A stretch of DNA of 64,000 nt from DASYLJ01 sp964432595 (GTDB lineage: Bacteria; Desulfobacterota; Binatia; DP-6): positions 111,195 to 175,194 of the forward strand of contig CAYSOF010000013.1 in NCBI GenBank assembly GCA_964432595.1. The letters are read 5' to 3'. The translations under genes were made by a program, and so were the position numbers. Shown piece after piece: positions 54,902 to 63,877 of this stretch (positions within the stretch are counted from its first letter, which is position 1; each line of letters starts with the position of its first letter). The notes beneath the pieces were generated by a model. That model worked only from the letters and a program-made list of their open reading frames with translations. It was not told the DNA's origin and ran no database searches.

Positions 54902-55102
54902 TCAGCCGCCTCCGACGAAATGGATCACCTCGACGACGTCGCCGTCGTGGAGCACCGTGCTCGAATACGTGGCTCGTGGGACGATGTCGCGGTTCACCTC
55001 GACCGCGATACGCCGTGGGCCCAATCCCAGTGCCGCGACCAGGTCGGCGACCGTGGCGCCGTCGGGCAGCGCACGCGGCTCGTCGTTCACCGTGATCTGC
55101 AC
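54902..55102 (-). CDS. thiS: Sulfur-carrier protein ThiS
   Basis: The 66-residue ubiquitin-fold protein runs from VQITVNDEPRALPDGATVADLV to the C-terminal HFVGGG; the terminal glycine is converted to a thiocarboxylate that donates sulfur to ThiG. The GTG at 55102 fits the family start; an in-frame GTG at 55114 would add four residues. It is immediately upstream of thiG on the same strand. Only 77 bases separate it from the divergent alr gene, leaving no room for a TPP riboswitch of usual size. Confidence 0.92.
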   Translation of the reverse strand: MQITVNDEPRALPDGATVADLVAALGLGPRRIAVEVNRDIVPRATYSSTVLHDGDVVEVIHFVGGG

Positions 55103-55179
55103 TGATTTCCGCACATATCGCCTGCTCCACGAGGTGACAACACCGATCCGCCTTGGTATGCCCGTCCTTTCCGCCACCC

Positions 55180-56319
55180 ATGCTCCACGTCGAAGGAAGA
55201 CCCACGGTGGCCGAGGTCAGTCTCGGTGCGCTCCGGGAGAACTGTCGCCAGGCGCGCGGGCTCGTGGGCGAGCGGGTGGGGGTGCTGGCGGTCGTCAAGG
55301 CCGACGGCTACGGCCACGGCGCAGTCGCGGCGGCGCGGGCGTTCCTCGAGGCTGGCGCGGTCGGTCTCGGCGTCTCGATGGTGAACGAAGGCGTGGAGCT
55401 GCGGCGCGCCGGCCTGACGGCGCCGATCGTCGTCCTGGGCGGCGTGTTCGACGGCGAGGAGCCGACCGTCGTCGCCAACGACATGGCCGCCGCCGTGTGG
55501 ACGGCCGACCGCGCGCGGGCGCTCGGCGCGGCGGCGAAGGCGGCGGGCACCGTCGCCGCGCTGCACGTCAAGGTGAACACCGGCATGACCCGGCTCGGCG
55601 TCGACGTCGACGAGGTGCGCCGCTTCGGCGCGGCCCTCGACGAGCTGCCGGACGTGCGCGTCGCCGGCATCTTCTCGCACTTCGCGTCGGCCGACGCCGT
55701 CGACACGGCGCAGGCGCACGCCCAGCGCGATCGCTTCCGCACCGCCGTCGACGAGCTGCGTGCCGCCGGCGTCGAGCCGCAGTACGTCCACTTCGCGAAC
55801 AGCGCGGCCGTGCTGTGCGAGCCCGATGCGCACTTCAACCTCGTGCGTCCCGGGCTGATGCTCTACGGCTATGCGCCGGCTCCGCATCTCGCGTCCGTGG
55901 CACCGCTCCAACCCGCGATGCGGCTGCGCACGCGCCTCGCGCAGGTACGGAAGATCCCGCCGGGGACGCCCGTCGGCTACGGCGGCACGTGGGTGTCGTC
56001 GCGTCCCTCGGTGATCGGCACGCTGCCGCTCGGCTACGCCGACGGACTGCATCGGCTGGCGTCGAACCGGGCGCAGATGCTGGTCGGCGGCCGGCGCGTC
56101 GACATCGCCGGCCGCGTCTGCATGGATCACGTCATGCTCGACGTCACGGACGTGACGTCCGCCGCGGCCGGCGATCCGGTCGTCGTCTTCGGCTCCCAGG
56201 GCCGCGAGACGATCAGCGGGAACGAGCTGGCGGCATGGACCGACACCATCACCTATGAAGTGCTGACGTCCGTCGGCAAGCGCGTCCCGCGCGTCTACGT
56301 GGAGGAATTCGATGGCTAA
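55180..56319 (+). CDS. alr: Alanine racemase
   Basis: The 379-residue PLP enzyme converts L- to D-alanine for peptidoglycan. Conserved: LAVVKADGYGHGA (catalytic Lys that binds PLP), VKVNTGMTRLGV, FSHFASAD, and the C-terminal catalytic Tyr region VGYGGTW plus GRVCMDHVMLDVTD. ATG 55180 (MLHVEGRPTVAEVSL) is preferred over an upstream TTG at 55153. The stop overlaps the purH start by eight bases. It heads a run of co-directional housekeeping genes ending near 63877 and is divergent from thiS. Confidence 0.96.
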   Translation: MLHVEGRPTVAEVSLGALRENCRQARGLVGERVGVLAVVKADGYGHGAVAAARAFLEAGAVGLGVSMVNEGVELRRAGLTAPIVVLGGVFDGEEPTVVANDMAAAVWTADRARALGAAAKAAGTVAALHVKVNTGMTRLGVDVDEVRRFGAALDELPDVRVAGIFSHFASADAVDTAQAHAQRDRFRTAVDELRAAGVEPQYVHFANSAAVLCEPDAHFNLVRPGLMLYGYAPAPHLASVAPLQPAMRLRTRLAQVRKIPPGTPVGYGGTWVSSRPSVIGTLPLGYADGLHRLASNRAQMLVGGRRVDIAGRVCMDHVMLDVTDVTSAAAGDPVVVFGSQGRETISGNELAAWTDTITYEVLTSVGKRVPRVYVEEFDG

Positions 56320-57856
56320 GGTGACGCGAGCGCTCCTCAGCGTGAGCGACAAGCGCGGGCTGCTCGACCTGGCGCGCGGGCTGCACGCGCTCGGCGTGCA
56401 GATGCTCTCCACCGGCGGGACCGCGAAGGCCATCGCCGAGGCCGGCCTCCCCGTGACGCAGGTGAGCGACTACACCGGCTTCCCCGAGATGCTCGACGGC
56501 CGGGTGAAGACGTTGCACCCGAAGATCCACGGCGGCCTCCTCGGTCGGCGCGACCTGCCGGAGCACCGCGCCGCGATGCGCGAGCACGGCATCGAGAACA
56601 TCGACCTCGTCGTCGTGAACCTCTACCCGTTCCAGCAGACCATCGCGAAGCCGGGCACGACGCTCGAGGAGGCGATCGAGAACATCGACATCGGCGGGCC
56701 ATCGATGCTGCGCTCGGCGGCGAAGAACCACGCGTCGGTGACGGTGCTCGTCGATCCCGACGACTATCCGGGCGTCCTCGCCGAGCTGCAGTCGTCGGGC
56801 GGCGAGGTGTCGGCCGCGACGAACCGCCGGCTCGCGCAGAAGGTGTTCCACACGACGTCGGTGTACGACGGCGCGATCGCCGACTACCTGGGCGCGGAGG
56901 CCGAGCGTCACTTCGGCCAGACGTTCCACTGGGGCGGGCGCAAGGCCATCGACATGCGCTACGGCGAGAATCCGCACCAGCAGGCGGCGCTCTACGGCGA
57001 CTTCCTGAAAGTCGCCGAGCCGCTGCACGGCAAGGAGCTCTCGTACAACAACGTCGTCGACTGCGACGCCGCCATCGCGCTCGCGACCGAGTTCCTCGGC
57101 GACGGAGAGCCTGCGATCGCGATCCTGAAGCACAACACGCCGTGCGGCGTCGGCACCGGCAAAGACGCGTTGGCGGCGTGGAAGGCCGCGTATTCGACCG
57201 ACCCCGAGTCGCCGTTCGGCGGCATCGTCATCTGCACGACGCCGTGGACGCTGGCGCTCGCGGAGGCGGTCGACGAGCTCTTCACCGAGGTACTGATCGC
57301 GCCCGACTTCGAGCCCGACGCGCTCGAGCGGCTGCGCAAGAAGAAGAATCGCCGCCTCGTCCGCTGGCATCCCACGGCCGTGCCGGCCGACGCGCCCGTG
57401 GTCCGCGGCGTGCGCGGCGGGCTCCTCGTGCAGGACGCCGACGCGCCGGGCGCGGAGTTCGACGCCGCGAAGGTGGTGACGAAGCGGCAGCCGACCGACG
57501 CGGAACGCGCGGCGCTGCGCTTCGGCTGGCGCGTCGTGAAGCACGTCAAGTCGAACGCGATCGTCTTCGCCGCTCCCGATCGAACCCTCGCCGTCGGCGG
57601 CGGTCAGACGTCGCGCGTCGAGGCCATCCGGAACGCCGTCGCGCGCGCCGCGCGGCTCGACATCGCGCTGCAGGGCTCGGTGCTCGCGAGCGACGCGTTC
57701 TTCCCGTTCCCCGACGGGCTGGAGGAGGCGGCGTCGGCGGGTGCCACGGCCTTCGTGCAGCCGGGGGGCAGCACACGCGACGAGGAGGTCATTCGCGCGG
57801 CGGACGCTCGCGGCGTCGCGATGCTCCTCACCGGCGTGCGGCACTTCCGGCACTGA
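56312..57856 (+). CDS. purH: Bifunctional purine biosynthesis protein PurH (AICAR transformylase / IMP cyclohydrolase)
   Basis: The 514-residue protein has both halves. The N-terminal IMP cyclohydrolase (MGS-like) starts LLSVSDKRGLLDLARGL with STGGTAKAI and MLDGRVKTLHPKIHGGLL. The C-terminal AICAR transformylase has MRYGENPHQQAALY, KHNTPCGVG and a PFGGI block. It catalyses the last two steps of IMP synthesis. Length is standard. It is coupled to alr by an eight-base overlap and followed four bases later by the tsaC-like gene. Confidence 0.97.
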   Translation: MAKVTRALLSVSDKRGLLDLARGLHALGVQMLSTGGTAKAIAEAGLPVTQVSDYTGFPEMLDGRVKTLHPKIHGGLLGRRDLPEHRAAMREHGIENIDLVVVNLYPFQQTIAKPGTTLEEAIENIDIGGPSMLRSAAKNHASVTVLVDPDDYPGVLAELQSSGGEVSAATNRRLAQKVFHTTSVYDGAIADYLGAEAERHFGQTFHWGGRKAIDMRYGENPHQQAALYGDFLKVAEPLHGKELSYNNVVDCDAAIALATEFLGDGEPAIAILKHNTPCGVGTGKDALAAWKAAYSTDPESPFGGIVICTTPWTLALAEAVDELFTEVLIAPDFEPDALERLRKKKNRRLVRWHPTAVPADAPVVRGVRGGLLVQDADAPGAEFDAAKVVTKRQPTDAERAALRFGWRVVKHVKSNAIVFAAPDRTLAVGGGQTSRVEAIRNAVARAARLDIALQGSVLASDAFFPFPDGLEEAASAGATAFVQPGGSTRDEEVIRAADARGVAMLLTGVRHFRH

Positions 57857-57860
57857 ACGC

Positions 57861-58460
57861 ATGCAGACGGCGGACGCCGTGGCCGCGCTCGCGGCCGGCC
57901 GGCTCGTGGTCTTCCCCACGGAGTCGGTCTACGGGCTCGGCGCCGATGCGCGCTCGGCGGCGGCGGTCGAGCGTCTGGTCGGGGTGCGCGGCCGTGATCC
58001 GGGCAAGCCGGTGCTCGTGCTCGTCGAGAATCTCGCGATGGCCGGCGACGTCGTGCGCGAGGTGCCCGACGTCGCGCGACGGCTCGCCGCGCGCTTCTGG
58101 CCCGGTCCGCTGACGCTCGTGCTGCCCGCGCGCGACGGCCTGCCCGCCGCGCTCACCGCCGGCACCGGCACGATCGGCATCCGGGTGCCCGGGCATCCGG
58201 TCGCGGCGGCGCTCGTCGCCGGGCTCGGTGGGCCGGTGACGGCCCCCAGCGCGAACCCACCGGGGGCGGACGCGCCGCGCGACGTGGCCGCGGCGCAGGC
58301 GTTCTTCGGCGACGCGGTCGCGGCCTATCTCGACGGCGGAACGCTGCCCGGCGGCGCGTCGACGGTGGCGGCCGTCGAGGGCGACGACGTGCGCGTGCTG
58401 CGCGCAGGCCCCGTCACCGAAGCCGCGATGCGCGCGGTGCTCGCTCAGGACCGAACATGA
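57861..58460 (+). CDS. tsaC: L-threonylcarbamoyladenylate synthase (TsaC/Sua5/YrdC-like)
   Basis: The 199-residue YrdC-domain protein makes the threonylcarbamoyl-AMP used for t6A modification of tRNAs. Motifs: VVFPTESVYGLGADARS, FWPGPLTLVLPA, IGIRVPGHPVA and the ligand-binding VTAPSANPPG. It is the short form without a C-terminal Sua5 domain, so TsaC-like. It begins four bases after purH and is followed ten bases later by DUF1015. Confidence 0.94.
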   Translation: MQTADAVAALAAGRLVVFPTESVYGLGADARSAAAVERLVGVRGRDPGKPVLVLVENLAMAGDVVREVPDVARRLAARFWPGPLTLVLPARDGLPAALTAGTGTIGIRVPGHPVAAALVAGLGGPVTAPSANPPGADAPRDVAAAQAFFGDAVAAYLDGGTLPGGASTVAAVEGDDVRVLRAGPVTEAAMRAVLAQDRT

Positions 58461-58470
58461 GGATGTCTCG

Positions 58471-59676
58471 ATGGCAGTGGTGAACCCGTTCCGTGGCGTG
58501 CGCTACGATCCCGCGCGCGTGTCCGATCTCGCCGACGTCCTGGCGCCGCCGTACGACGTCATCTCGCCCGCGCAGCAGGAGGCGCTGTACGCGCGCAGTC
58601 CGCACAACGTCGTGCGCCTGATCCTGCCGCGCGACGCCGACCGCGGCGCGGCCGCGTCGGAGACGCTGCGCCGCTGGATGGCCGAGCGCGTGCTCGCGCA
58701 GGACGTCGAGCCCGCGCTGTACTTCTACTCGCAGCGCTTCACGCTGCCCGACGGCACGTCGCATACGCGCGACGGCATCCTCTGTCGGCTGAAGCTCGAG
58801 AAATTCTCGACGGGCGTGGTGCGTCCGCACGAGCGGACGTTTCCCGGCCCGAAGGCCGATCGCCTCGCGTTGCTACGCGCCACCGGCGCCTACCTGAGCC
58901 CGATCTTCGGCATGTACGCGCGTCCCGGCGAGCGCCTGCGCGACGTCGCCGGCATCGGCGGCAGCGCGACCGTCAGCGCCACGATGCCGCACGGCGAGAC
59001 CCACCGGCTCTGGCGCGTCACCGCGCCCGAGGCGATCGCGCGCGTGCAGGCGGCGCTCGCCGGCGAGACCATCTTCATCGCCGACGGGCATCATCGCTAC
59101 GAGACGGCGCTCAACTACGACGCCGAGGGCGGCGGCTCGGGCTCGATCCTCGCGTTCCTCTCGAACATGGCGGAGGAGGGGCTCGTCATCCTGCCGACGC
59201 ACCGCCTGATCCGCACGCCGCTGCGCCTCGCGCCCGATGCGCTCGAGGCCGCGCTGCGCGAGGGTTTCGACGTCGAGCCGCTGCCGAGCGGCGCGCCGCG
59301 TCCGGCGGGCGTGATCGATTGCGTGCTTCCGGACCGGCGGTTGCGCCTGCGTCCGCACGCGGACGTCGCGGACCGGCTCACCGAGCTGCCGGCGTCGGTG
59401 CGGCACCTCGACCTGGCCGTCCTCCACGGCGCGATCCTGGGGCCGATCCTCGGCGTCACGCCGCAGGACCTCGAGTTCACGCACGACGACGCGGAGTCGG
59501 TCGACGCGGTCGCGTCGGGCCGTTCGACGGCCGCGTTCCTGCTGAACCCGCCGACGATGGCCGAGGTGCGCGCCGTGTGTCTCGCCGGCGACCTGATGCC
59601 CGAGAAGTCGACCTACTTCTACCCGAAGCTGGCGGACGGCATGGTCTTCGACCTCGTCGGACCGCCCTGGACGTGA
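58471..59676 (+). CDS. DUF1015 family protein
   Basis: The 401-residue protein matches DUF1015 from its start, NPFRGVRYDPARVSDLADVLAPPYDVI, through TLPDGTSHTRDGILCRLKLE, PHERTFPGPKADRL and FIADGHHRYETALNYD to a C-terminal STYFYPKLADGMVFDL. The family is broadly conserved and of unknown function, and is often found near serine or phosphoglycerate enzymes; those are not here. It is cytosolic, in the alr-purH-tsaC-thyX run. Confidence 0.93.
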   Translation: MAVVNPFRGVRYDPARVSDLADVLAPPYDVISPAQQEALYARSPHNVVRLILPRDADRGAAASETLRRWMAERVLAQDVEPALYFYSQRFTLPDGTSHTRDGILCRLKLEKFSTGVVRPHERTFPGPKADRLALLRATGAYLSPIFGMYARPGERLRDVAGIGGSATVSATMPHGETHRLWRVTAPEAIARVQAALAGETIFIADGHHRYETALNYDAEGGGSGSILAFLSNMAEEGLVILPTHRLIRTPLRLAPDALEAALREGFDVEPLPSGAPRPAGVIDCVLPDRRLRLRPHADVADRLTELPASVRHLDLAVLHGAILGPILGVTPQDLEFTHDDAESVDAVASGRSTAAFLLNPPTMAEVRAVCLAGDLMPEKSTYFYPKLADGMVFDLVGPPWT

Positions 59677-59687
59677 GGAGCGGAGCC

Positions 59688-60671
59688 GTGGAGACCAAGC
59701 GTCCGACCGTCCCCGATGCCGAGGCCATCCTCGGCCTGTACTTTCCCGTCCTCGACCACGGCTTCGTCTCGCTGGTCGACTACATGGGCTCGGACGAGGA
59801 CGTCGAGCGCGCGGCGCGCGTCTCCTACGGCTACGGTACGCGGCGCACGAGCCAGACGCGCGGGCTGCTCCGCTATCTCCGGCGCCATCATCACACGACG
59901 CCGAGCGAGATGGTCGAGTTCAAGTTCCACTGCGCGATGCCGGTCTTCGTCGCGCGGCAGTGGATTCGTCACCGGACGGCGAGCGTCAACGAGTACAGCG
60001 GCCGCTACAGCCTGCTGCCGCTGCTGTTCTATCGGCCGACGCCGGCGGAGGTCGCGGTGCAGAGCACGTCGAACCGCCAGGGACGCGCGACGCAGGCCGT
60101 CGACGCGACGCTCTATGCGGGCGCCGTCGAGCGCTGGGACCGATTGCGCGGACTCTCGGCCGAGGCGTACGAGTGGCTCGTCCACCACGACGTCGCGCGC
60201 GAGCTGGCGCGCATCGACCTGCCGCTGTCCGTCTACACGCAGTGGTACTGGAAGGTCGATCTGCACAACCTGCTGCACTTCCTCACGCTGCGCATCGATC
60301 CGCACGCGCAGTACGAGATCCGCGCGTTCGCCCGCATCATGGCGGGGATGGTGCAGCGCGTGGCGCCGCTCACGTTCGAGGCGTGGCTCGACTACGACGT
60401 CCACGGCGCGCGGCTTTCGCGCGGTGAGCTGGCGGCGTTGCGGCGGCTCGTCACGGTGACTGGAAAGGGCCTTGCCGCGGAGCCGGGAACCGTTACGGCG
60501 GAAGAGATGGATGCGCTCGGCCTGTCGGTGCGGGAGATCGAGGAGCTCTGCGCGAAGCTTTCGCCGGCCGGCGCTCGCGACGACCTGGCGCTCGACCTGT
60601 CCGCGGCGCAGCCGCCCGAATACTTCGCGCGCCGCATGGAGGCGGCCGTCCCCACGGTCGACCGGTCGTGA
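59688..60671 (+). CDS. thyX: Flavin-dependent thymidylate synthase ThyX
   Basis: The 327-residue FAD enzyme makes dTMP from dUMP with methylenetetrahydrofolate and NADPH. The diagnostic ThyX motif RHRTASVNEYSGRY (RHRX2SXNEXSXR) is at about residues 94-107. Another conserved region reads LHNLLHFLTLRIDPHAQYEIR near 190-210. GTG 59688 with GAGGAG upstream gives the start. ThyX-only genomes lack ThyA; whether thyA occurs elsewhere cannot be seen. The stop overlaps the DUF309 GTG. Confidence 0.96.
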   Translation: METKRPTVPDAEAILGLYFPVLDHGFVSLVDYMGSDEDVERAARVSYGYGTRRTSQTRGLLRYLRRHHHTTPSEMVEFKFHCAMPVFVARQWIRHRTASVNEYSGRYSLLPLLFYRPTPAEVAVQSTSNRQGRATQAVDATLYAGAVERWDRLRGLSAEAYEWLVHHDVARELARIDLPLSVYTQWYWKVDLHNLLHFLTLRIDPHAQYEIRAFARIMAGMVQRVAPLTFEAWLDYDVHGARLSRGELAALRRLVTVTGKGLAAEPGTVTAEEMDALGLSVREIEELCAKLSPAGARDDLALDLSAAQPPEYFARRMEAAVPTVDRS

Positions 60672-61045
60672 GCGACGCGGCGCCGCTCGACGTCCCCCGC
60701 GCCGTGCGGCAGGGCGTGCGTCTCTTCAACCGGGGTCGCTACTTCTCGGCGCAGCAGACGTGGGAGGCGGCGTGGCACGCCGCCGACGGCACGGACCGGC
60801 CATTCCTCGAGGCGCTCGTGCAGCTGTCGGGCGGGCTGCACCTGCGGACGCGGCGGGGCGGGACGCGCGGCGCCGAGCACTTGATCTCGCAGGGCCTGGC
60901 GACGCTCGAGGACTTCAGGCCGCGCGCGCACGACATCGACGTCGACGCGGCGCTGCGGGAGTTCGGCGAGTACGTGGCGTGGATGAAGGACGTCCGCCGC
61001 CCGCATCGCTTCCTCGATCGCCTGCGCATCCCGCGGTTGCGCTGA
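60668..61045 (+). CDS. DUF309 family protein
   Basis: The 125-residue, all-helical protein matches DUF309: GVRLFNRGRYFSAQQTWEAAWHAADG, then FLEALVQLSGGLHLRTRRGGTRGA. Members are small helical proteins of unknown function, with an E..W motif here (WEAAW). GTG 60668 overlaps the thyX stop as GTGA, implying co-translation. Confidence 0.9.
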   Translation: MSDAAPLDVPRAVRQGVRLFNRGRYFSAQQTWEAAWHAADGTDRPFLEALVQLSGGLHLRTRRGGTRGAEHLISQGLATLEDFRPRAHDIDVDAALREFGEYVAWMKDVRRPHRFLDRLRIPRLR

Positions 61046-61073
61046 CGCGGGCGCCCGTGCGAACTCGGGCGCC

Positions 61074-61952
61074 GTGGAGATCACCCTCGAGCGCGTGCGT
61101 TCCGGGCTGCGAGACGCCCGCTACGTCACCACCCCCCGCGTCGAGACGGCGCTCTTCCTGACGCTCTCGCTGGGCAAGCCGCTCCTCGCCGAAGGACCCG
61201 CGGGCGCAGGCAAGACCGAGCTCGGCAAGGTGCTCGCGTCGATGCTCGGCACCGATCTGCTGCGGCTCCAGTGCTACGAGGGGCTCGACGAGGCGCGCGC
61301 GCTGTTCGAGTGGAACTACCAGAAGCAGCTGCTGCGGATCCAGGCCGATCGCGACGCGGGCCGCGCATGGGACGAGGTCGCGCACGACGTCTTCGGGCGC
61401 GACTTCCTGCTCGAGCGGCCGCTGCTGCGCGCGATCACCGCGCCGAGGCCCGTCGTGCTGCTCGTCGACGAGATCGACAAGGCCGACCCGGAGTTCGAGG
61501 CGTTCCTGCTCGAGGTGCTGAGCGACTTCCAGGTGAGCGTGCCCGAGCTCGGCACGCTGACGGCGCGCCATCGCCCCGTCGTCGTGCTGACGTCGAACCG
61601 CTCGCGCGAGCTGTCGGAGGCGCTGCTCCGCCGCTGCCTGCATCTGTTCGTCGACTTCCCCGGGCCGGAGAAGGAAGCGGAGATCATCGGGCTCAAGGTG
61701 CCCGATCTCGACGAGCGGCTACGCGATCAGGTCGCGCGTTTCGTCGCCGGCCTGCGCAAGCTCGACCTGCGCAAACCGCCCAGCATCGCGGAGACGCTCG
61801 ACTGGGCGCGCGGGCTGCTGGCGCTCGGCGTGCGCGAGCTCGACGCGCCCGTCGTGCGGCAAACGCTGGCGCTCGTGCTGAAGCACGAGGACGACGTCCA
61901 CAAGGCGGACGCCAAGGTGGGCGCGCTGGTGGCGGGGCGATCTGCACGTTGA
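61074..61952 (+). CDS. MoxR-type AAA+ ATPase
   Basis: The 292-residue AAA+ protein has Walker A EGPAGAGKTELGK (about 41-53), Walker B VVLLVDEIDKAD and a sensor region VVVLTSNRSRELSEALLRRCLHLF with the Arg finger. The first half includes EWNYQKQLL. MoxR proteins work as chaperones with VWA-domain partners to mature metalloenzymes. A CoxE-like VWA protein follows at 62400, and a Rieske protein after it, fitting that model. The start GTG 61074 comes 28 bases after DUF309. Confidence 0.92.
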   Translation: MEITLERVRSGLRDARYVTTPRVETALFLTLSLGKPLLAEGPAGAGKTELGKVLASMLGTDLLRLQCYEGLDEARALFEWNYQKQLLRIQADRDAGRAWDEVAHDVFGRDFLLERPLLRAITAPRPVVLLVDEIDKADPEFEAFLLEVLSDFQVSVPELGTLTARHRPVVVLTSNRSRELSEALLRRCLHLFVDFPGPEKEAEIIGLKVPDLDERLRDQVARFVAGLRKLDLRKPPSIAETLDWARGLLALGVRELDAPVVRQTLALVLKHEDDVHKADAKVGALVAGRSAR

Positions 61953-62051
61953 CGTGCCGACCGCGGCACGCGCCTGACACATTCGTGCACTCGCCGCCGC
62001 GTCCCGCGGTCACGGCGCCCATGGCATCGGACTTGCTGACTGAAATGCCTC

Positions 62052-62381
62052 ATGTCCCCCGCGATGGCCGTCCCCCCTGAGCGGCTCCATCAGCTCTTCG
62101 TGCTCAACCTGGCGCTGCAGCTGTTCGACGGCGTCGCCACGTACCAGGGCATGCATCTGTGGGGCGAGGGCAACCCGGTGATCGTGCAGACGCTGCCGTA
62201 CTGGGGCACCGCCGGCACCCTGATGCTCTTCAAGGCGAAGGCGTGCGGCTTCCTCGTGCTGCTGCGCCGCGCGGGCGAGCTGCCGCTCGCGTACGAGTCG
62301 CTCCTCATCCTGGCGACGACCTACACGTTCTTCTCGTTCATCCCGTGGATGAGCCGTCTCTTGTCGCTGCTCCACGTCTGA
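62052..62381 (+). CDS. Small membrane protein between MoxR and VWA genes
   Basis: The 109-residue protein has three hydrophobic helices: LFVLNLALQLFDGVATYQG, GTLMLFKAKACGFLVLLR and ESLLILATTYTFFSFIPW. The LFDGVATYQG start resembles DUF5658-like small membrane proteins. It lies between MoxR and the CoxE-like gene and is likely co-transcribed, but its role is unknown. ATG 62052 is followed five codons on by another possible start (62064). Confidence 0.75.
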   Translation: MSPAMAVPPERLHQLFVLNLALQLFDGVATYQGMHLWGEGNPVIVQTLPYWGTAGTLMLFKAKACGFLVLLRRAGELPLAYESLLILATTYTFFSFIPWMSRLLSLLHV

Positions 62382-62399
62382 CCGGGTAGAGTCGCGGGC

Positions 62400-63497
62400 G
62401 TGCGCGCCCGCGTCGTCGACTTCGTCCAGGAGCTGCGCTCGCACGGGCTGCCCGTGTCGGTGGCGGAGAGCATCGACGCGCTCGCCGCCGTCGCGGTCGC
62501 GGGCGTCGAGCGCGAGGTGCTCCGCGAGGCGTTGGCCGCGACGCTCGTGAAGGACGAGCGCGACCGTCCGACGTTCGATCCGTTGTTCGACGTGGCGTTC
62601 CCGCTGGTGGGCGCCGAGGAGGCGGGGCGGCGGCGGACGCGCGCGCGCCGCCGGACGGGTATGCCGGCGGCCGACGGGCGTGGAGCGGGCGACGGGGAAG
62701 GGCGCCCGGCGGCGCGCGACCGTCCGTCGCCGCTGCCCGGCACGCCGCGCGTCGGCTCGGCCGCGCCGCGCGCATCGCGCGTGCGGCGCGCGGCGCTGCT
62801 GACGCTGCCGCTCGCCGAATTCACCGCACGCGACGTCGCCGAGGCGCGTGACCTCGTGCGTGAGCTGGGCGCGCGCCTGCGCGGCCGGCTCGCACGCCGC
62901 GAGCGCCGGCGGCGCACCGGACGCGTCGACCTGCGCCGCACGTTGCGCGCGGCGACGGCGAGCGGCGGCGTCCCGCTGGTGTTGCGGCGTCGGACGCGCC
63001 GGCCGGGCCGCCCCGATCTCGTGGCACTCTGCGACCTCTCCGGCTCCGTCGCGGCTGCGAGCGAGCTGCTCCTCGGCCTCCTGGCGCCGGCGGAGCACTA
63101 CTTCCGCCGCGTGCACCTCTTCGCGTACGTCGACCGCCTCTGCCCGGTGTCGATCGAGCAGGGGCACGTCGCGCCCGGCGGCCCGCTCGACCTGCACGCG
63201 CGGTCCGACTTCGGCCGCGTGCTGCAGGACCTCTGGCAGACGCACGCCGGCCTGCTCGGCCGCACGACGTTGCTCCTCGTGCTCGGCGACGCGCGCAACA
63301 ACCGCCTGCCGCCGCGCGCCGACGTCCTGCACGCGATCGGCGAGCGCGTGCAGCGCATCGTCTGGCTGGTCCCGGAGCCGCACGAGCGCTGGAACACCGG
63401 TGACAGCGTGCTGCGTCTCTACGAACCGGCCTGCGACGTGGTGATCGAGTGCCGCGACCTGGCGACGTTGGTCGCCGCCGTGCGCGACGCGCTCTGA
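62400..63497 (+). CDS. CoxE-like VWA-domain protein
   Basis: The 365-residue protein starts with a helical CoxE-like region (VVDFVQELRSHGLPVSVAESIDAL). A basic linker (residues about 78-125) and a helical LPLAEFTARDVAEARDLVRE follow. A VWA domain starts at about residue 200 with the metal site DLSGSV (DXSXS). Such proteins pair with MoxR ATPases; CoxD/CoxE mature the molybdenum-copper active site of CO dehydrogenase. No CODH structural gene is here. GTG 62400 fits. The protein ends 17 bases before the Rieske gene. Confidence 0.87.
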   Translation: MRARVVDFVQELRSHGLPVSVAESIDALAAVAVAGVEREVLREALAATLVKDERDRPTFDPLFDVAFPLVGAEEAGRRRTRARRRTGMPAADGRGAGDGEGRPAARDRPSPLPGTPRVGSAAPRASRVRRAALLTLPLAEFTARDVAEARDLVRELGARLRGRLARRERRRRTGRVDLRRTLRAATASGGVPLVLRRRTRRPGRPDLVALCDLSGSVAAASELLLGLLAPAEHYFRRVHLFAYVDRLCPVSIEQGHVAPGGPLDLHARSDFGRVLQDLWQTHAGLLGRTTLLLVLGDARNNRLPPRADVLHAIGERVQRIVWLVPEPHERWNTGDSVLRLYEPACDVVIECRDLATLVAAVRDAL

Positions 63498-63514
63498 TCG
63501 CGTACATCAGTCGC

Positions 63515-63877
63515 ATGTCGATCGTGGTCGCGTGCACCGACGAGCTCCGTCCCGGCACGAGCCGCAAGTTCCTGCTGACGTGTGGCGGCCGCGAGCTCGA
63601 ATGCTTCGTCGTGAACGCCGGCGGCGCCTACCACGCCTACGTCAACCGCTGCCGCCACGTCCCGATGGGTCTCGACTGGGTGGAAAACCAGTTCTTCACC
63701 GAAGACGCCCAATTCCTCCAGTGCGCGACGCACGGCGCCTACTACGACCCAACGACGGGCGAGTGCATTGCAGGCCCCCCATGCGGCAAGAGCCTGCACA
63801 AGATTCCCCTGACGATCGACGAAGCCACCCAAACGATCCAAGCAGAGTGCCCGAAAGAGCCCCTAGGCGACGACTAA
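63515..63877 (+). CDS. Small Rieske [2Fe-2S] protein
   Basis: The 120-residue protein has the Rieske ligand pair NRCRHVPM (CxH) and LQCATHGAYYD (CxxH), separated by 18 residues, which bind a 2Fe-2S cluster. It lacks a membrane anchor and catalytic domain, so it is ferredoxin-like: an electron carrier for an oxygenase or another redox enzyme. It follows the MoxR-VWA genes closely on the same strand. Confidence 0.92.
   Translation: MSIVVACTDELRPGTSRKFLLTCGGRELECFVVNAGGAYHAYVNRCRHVPMGLDWVENQFFTEDAQFLQCATHGAYYDPTTGECIAGPPCGKSLHKIPLTIDEATQTIQAECPKEPLGDD

Noticed and set aside
55103..55179. Possible TPP riboswitch upstream of thiS
   Set aside because: Only 77 bases separate thiS from divergent alr, too short for a full THI element, and no TPP-binding core motif was visible.
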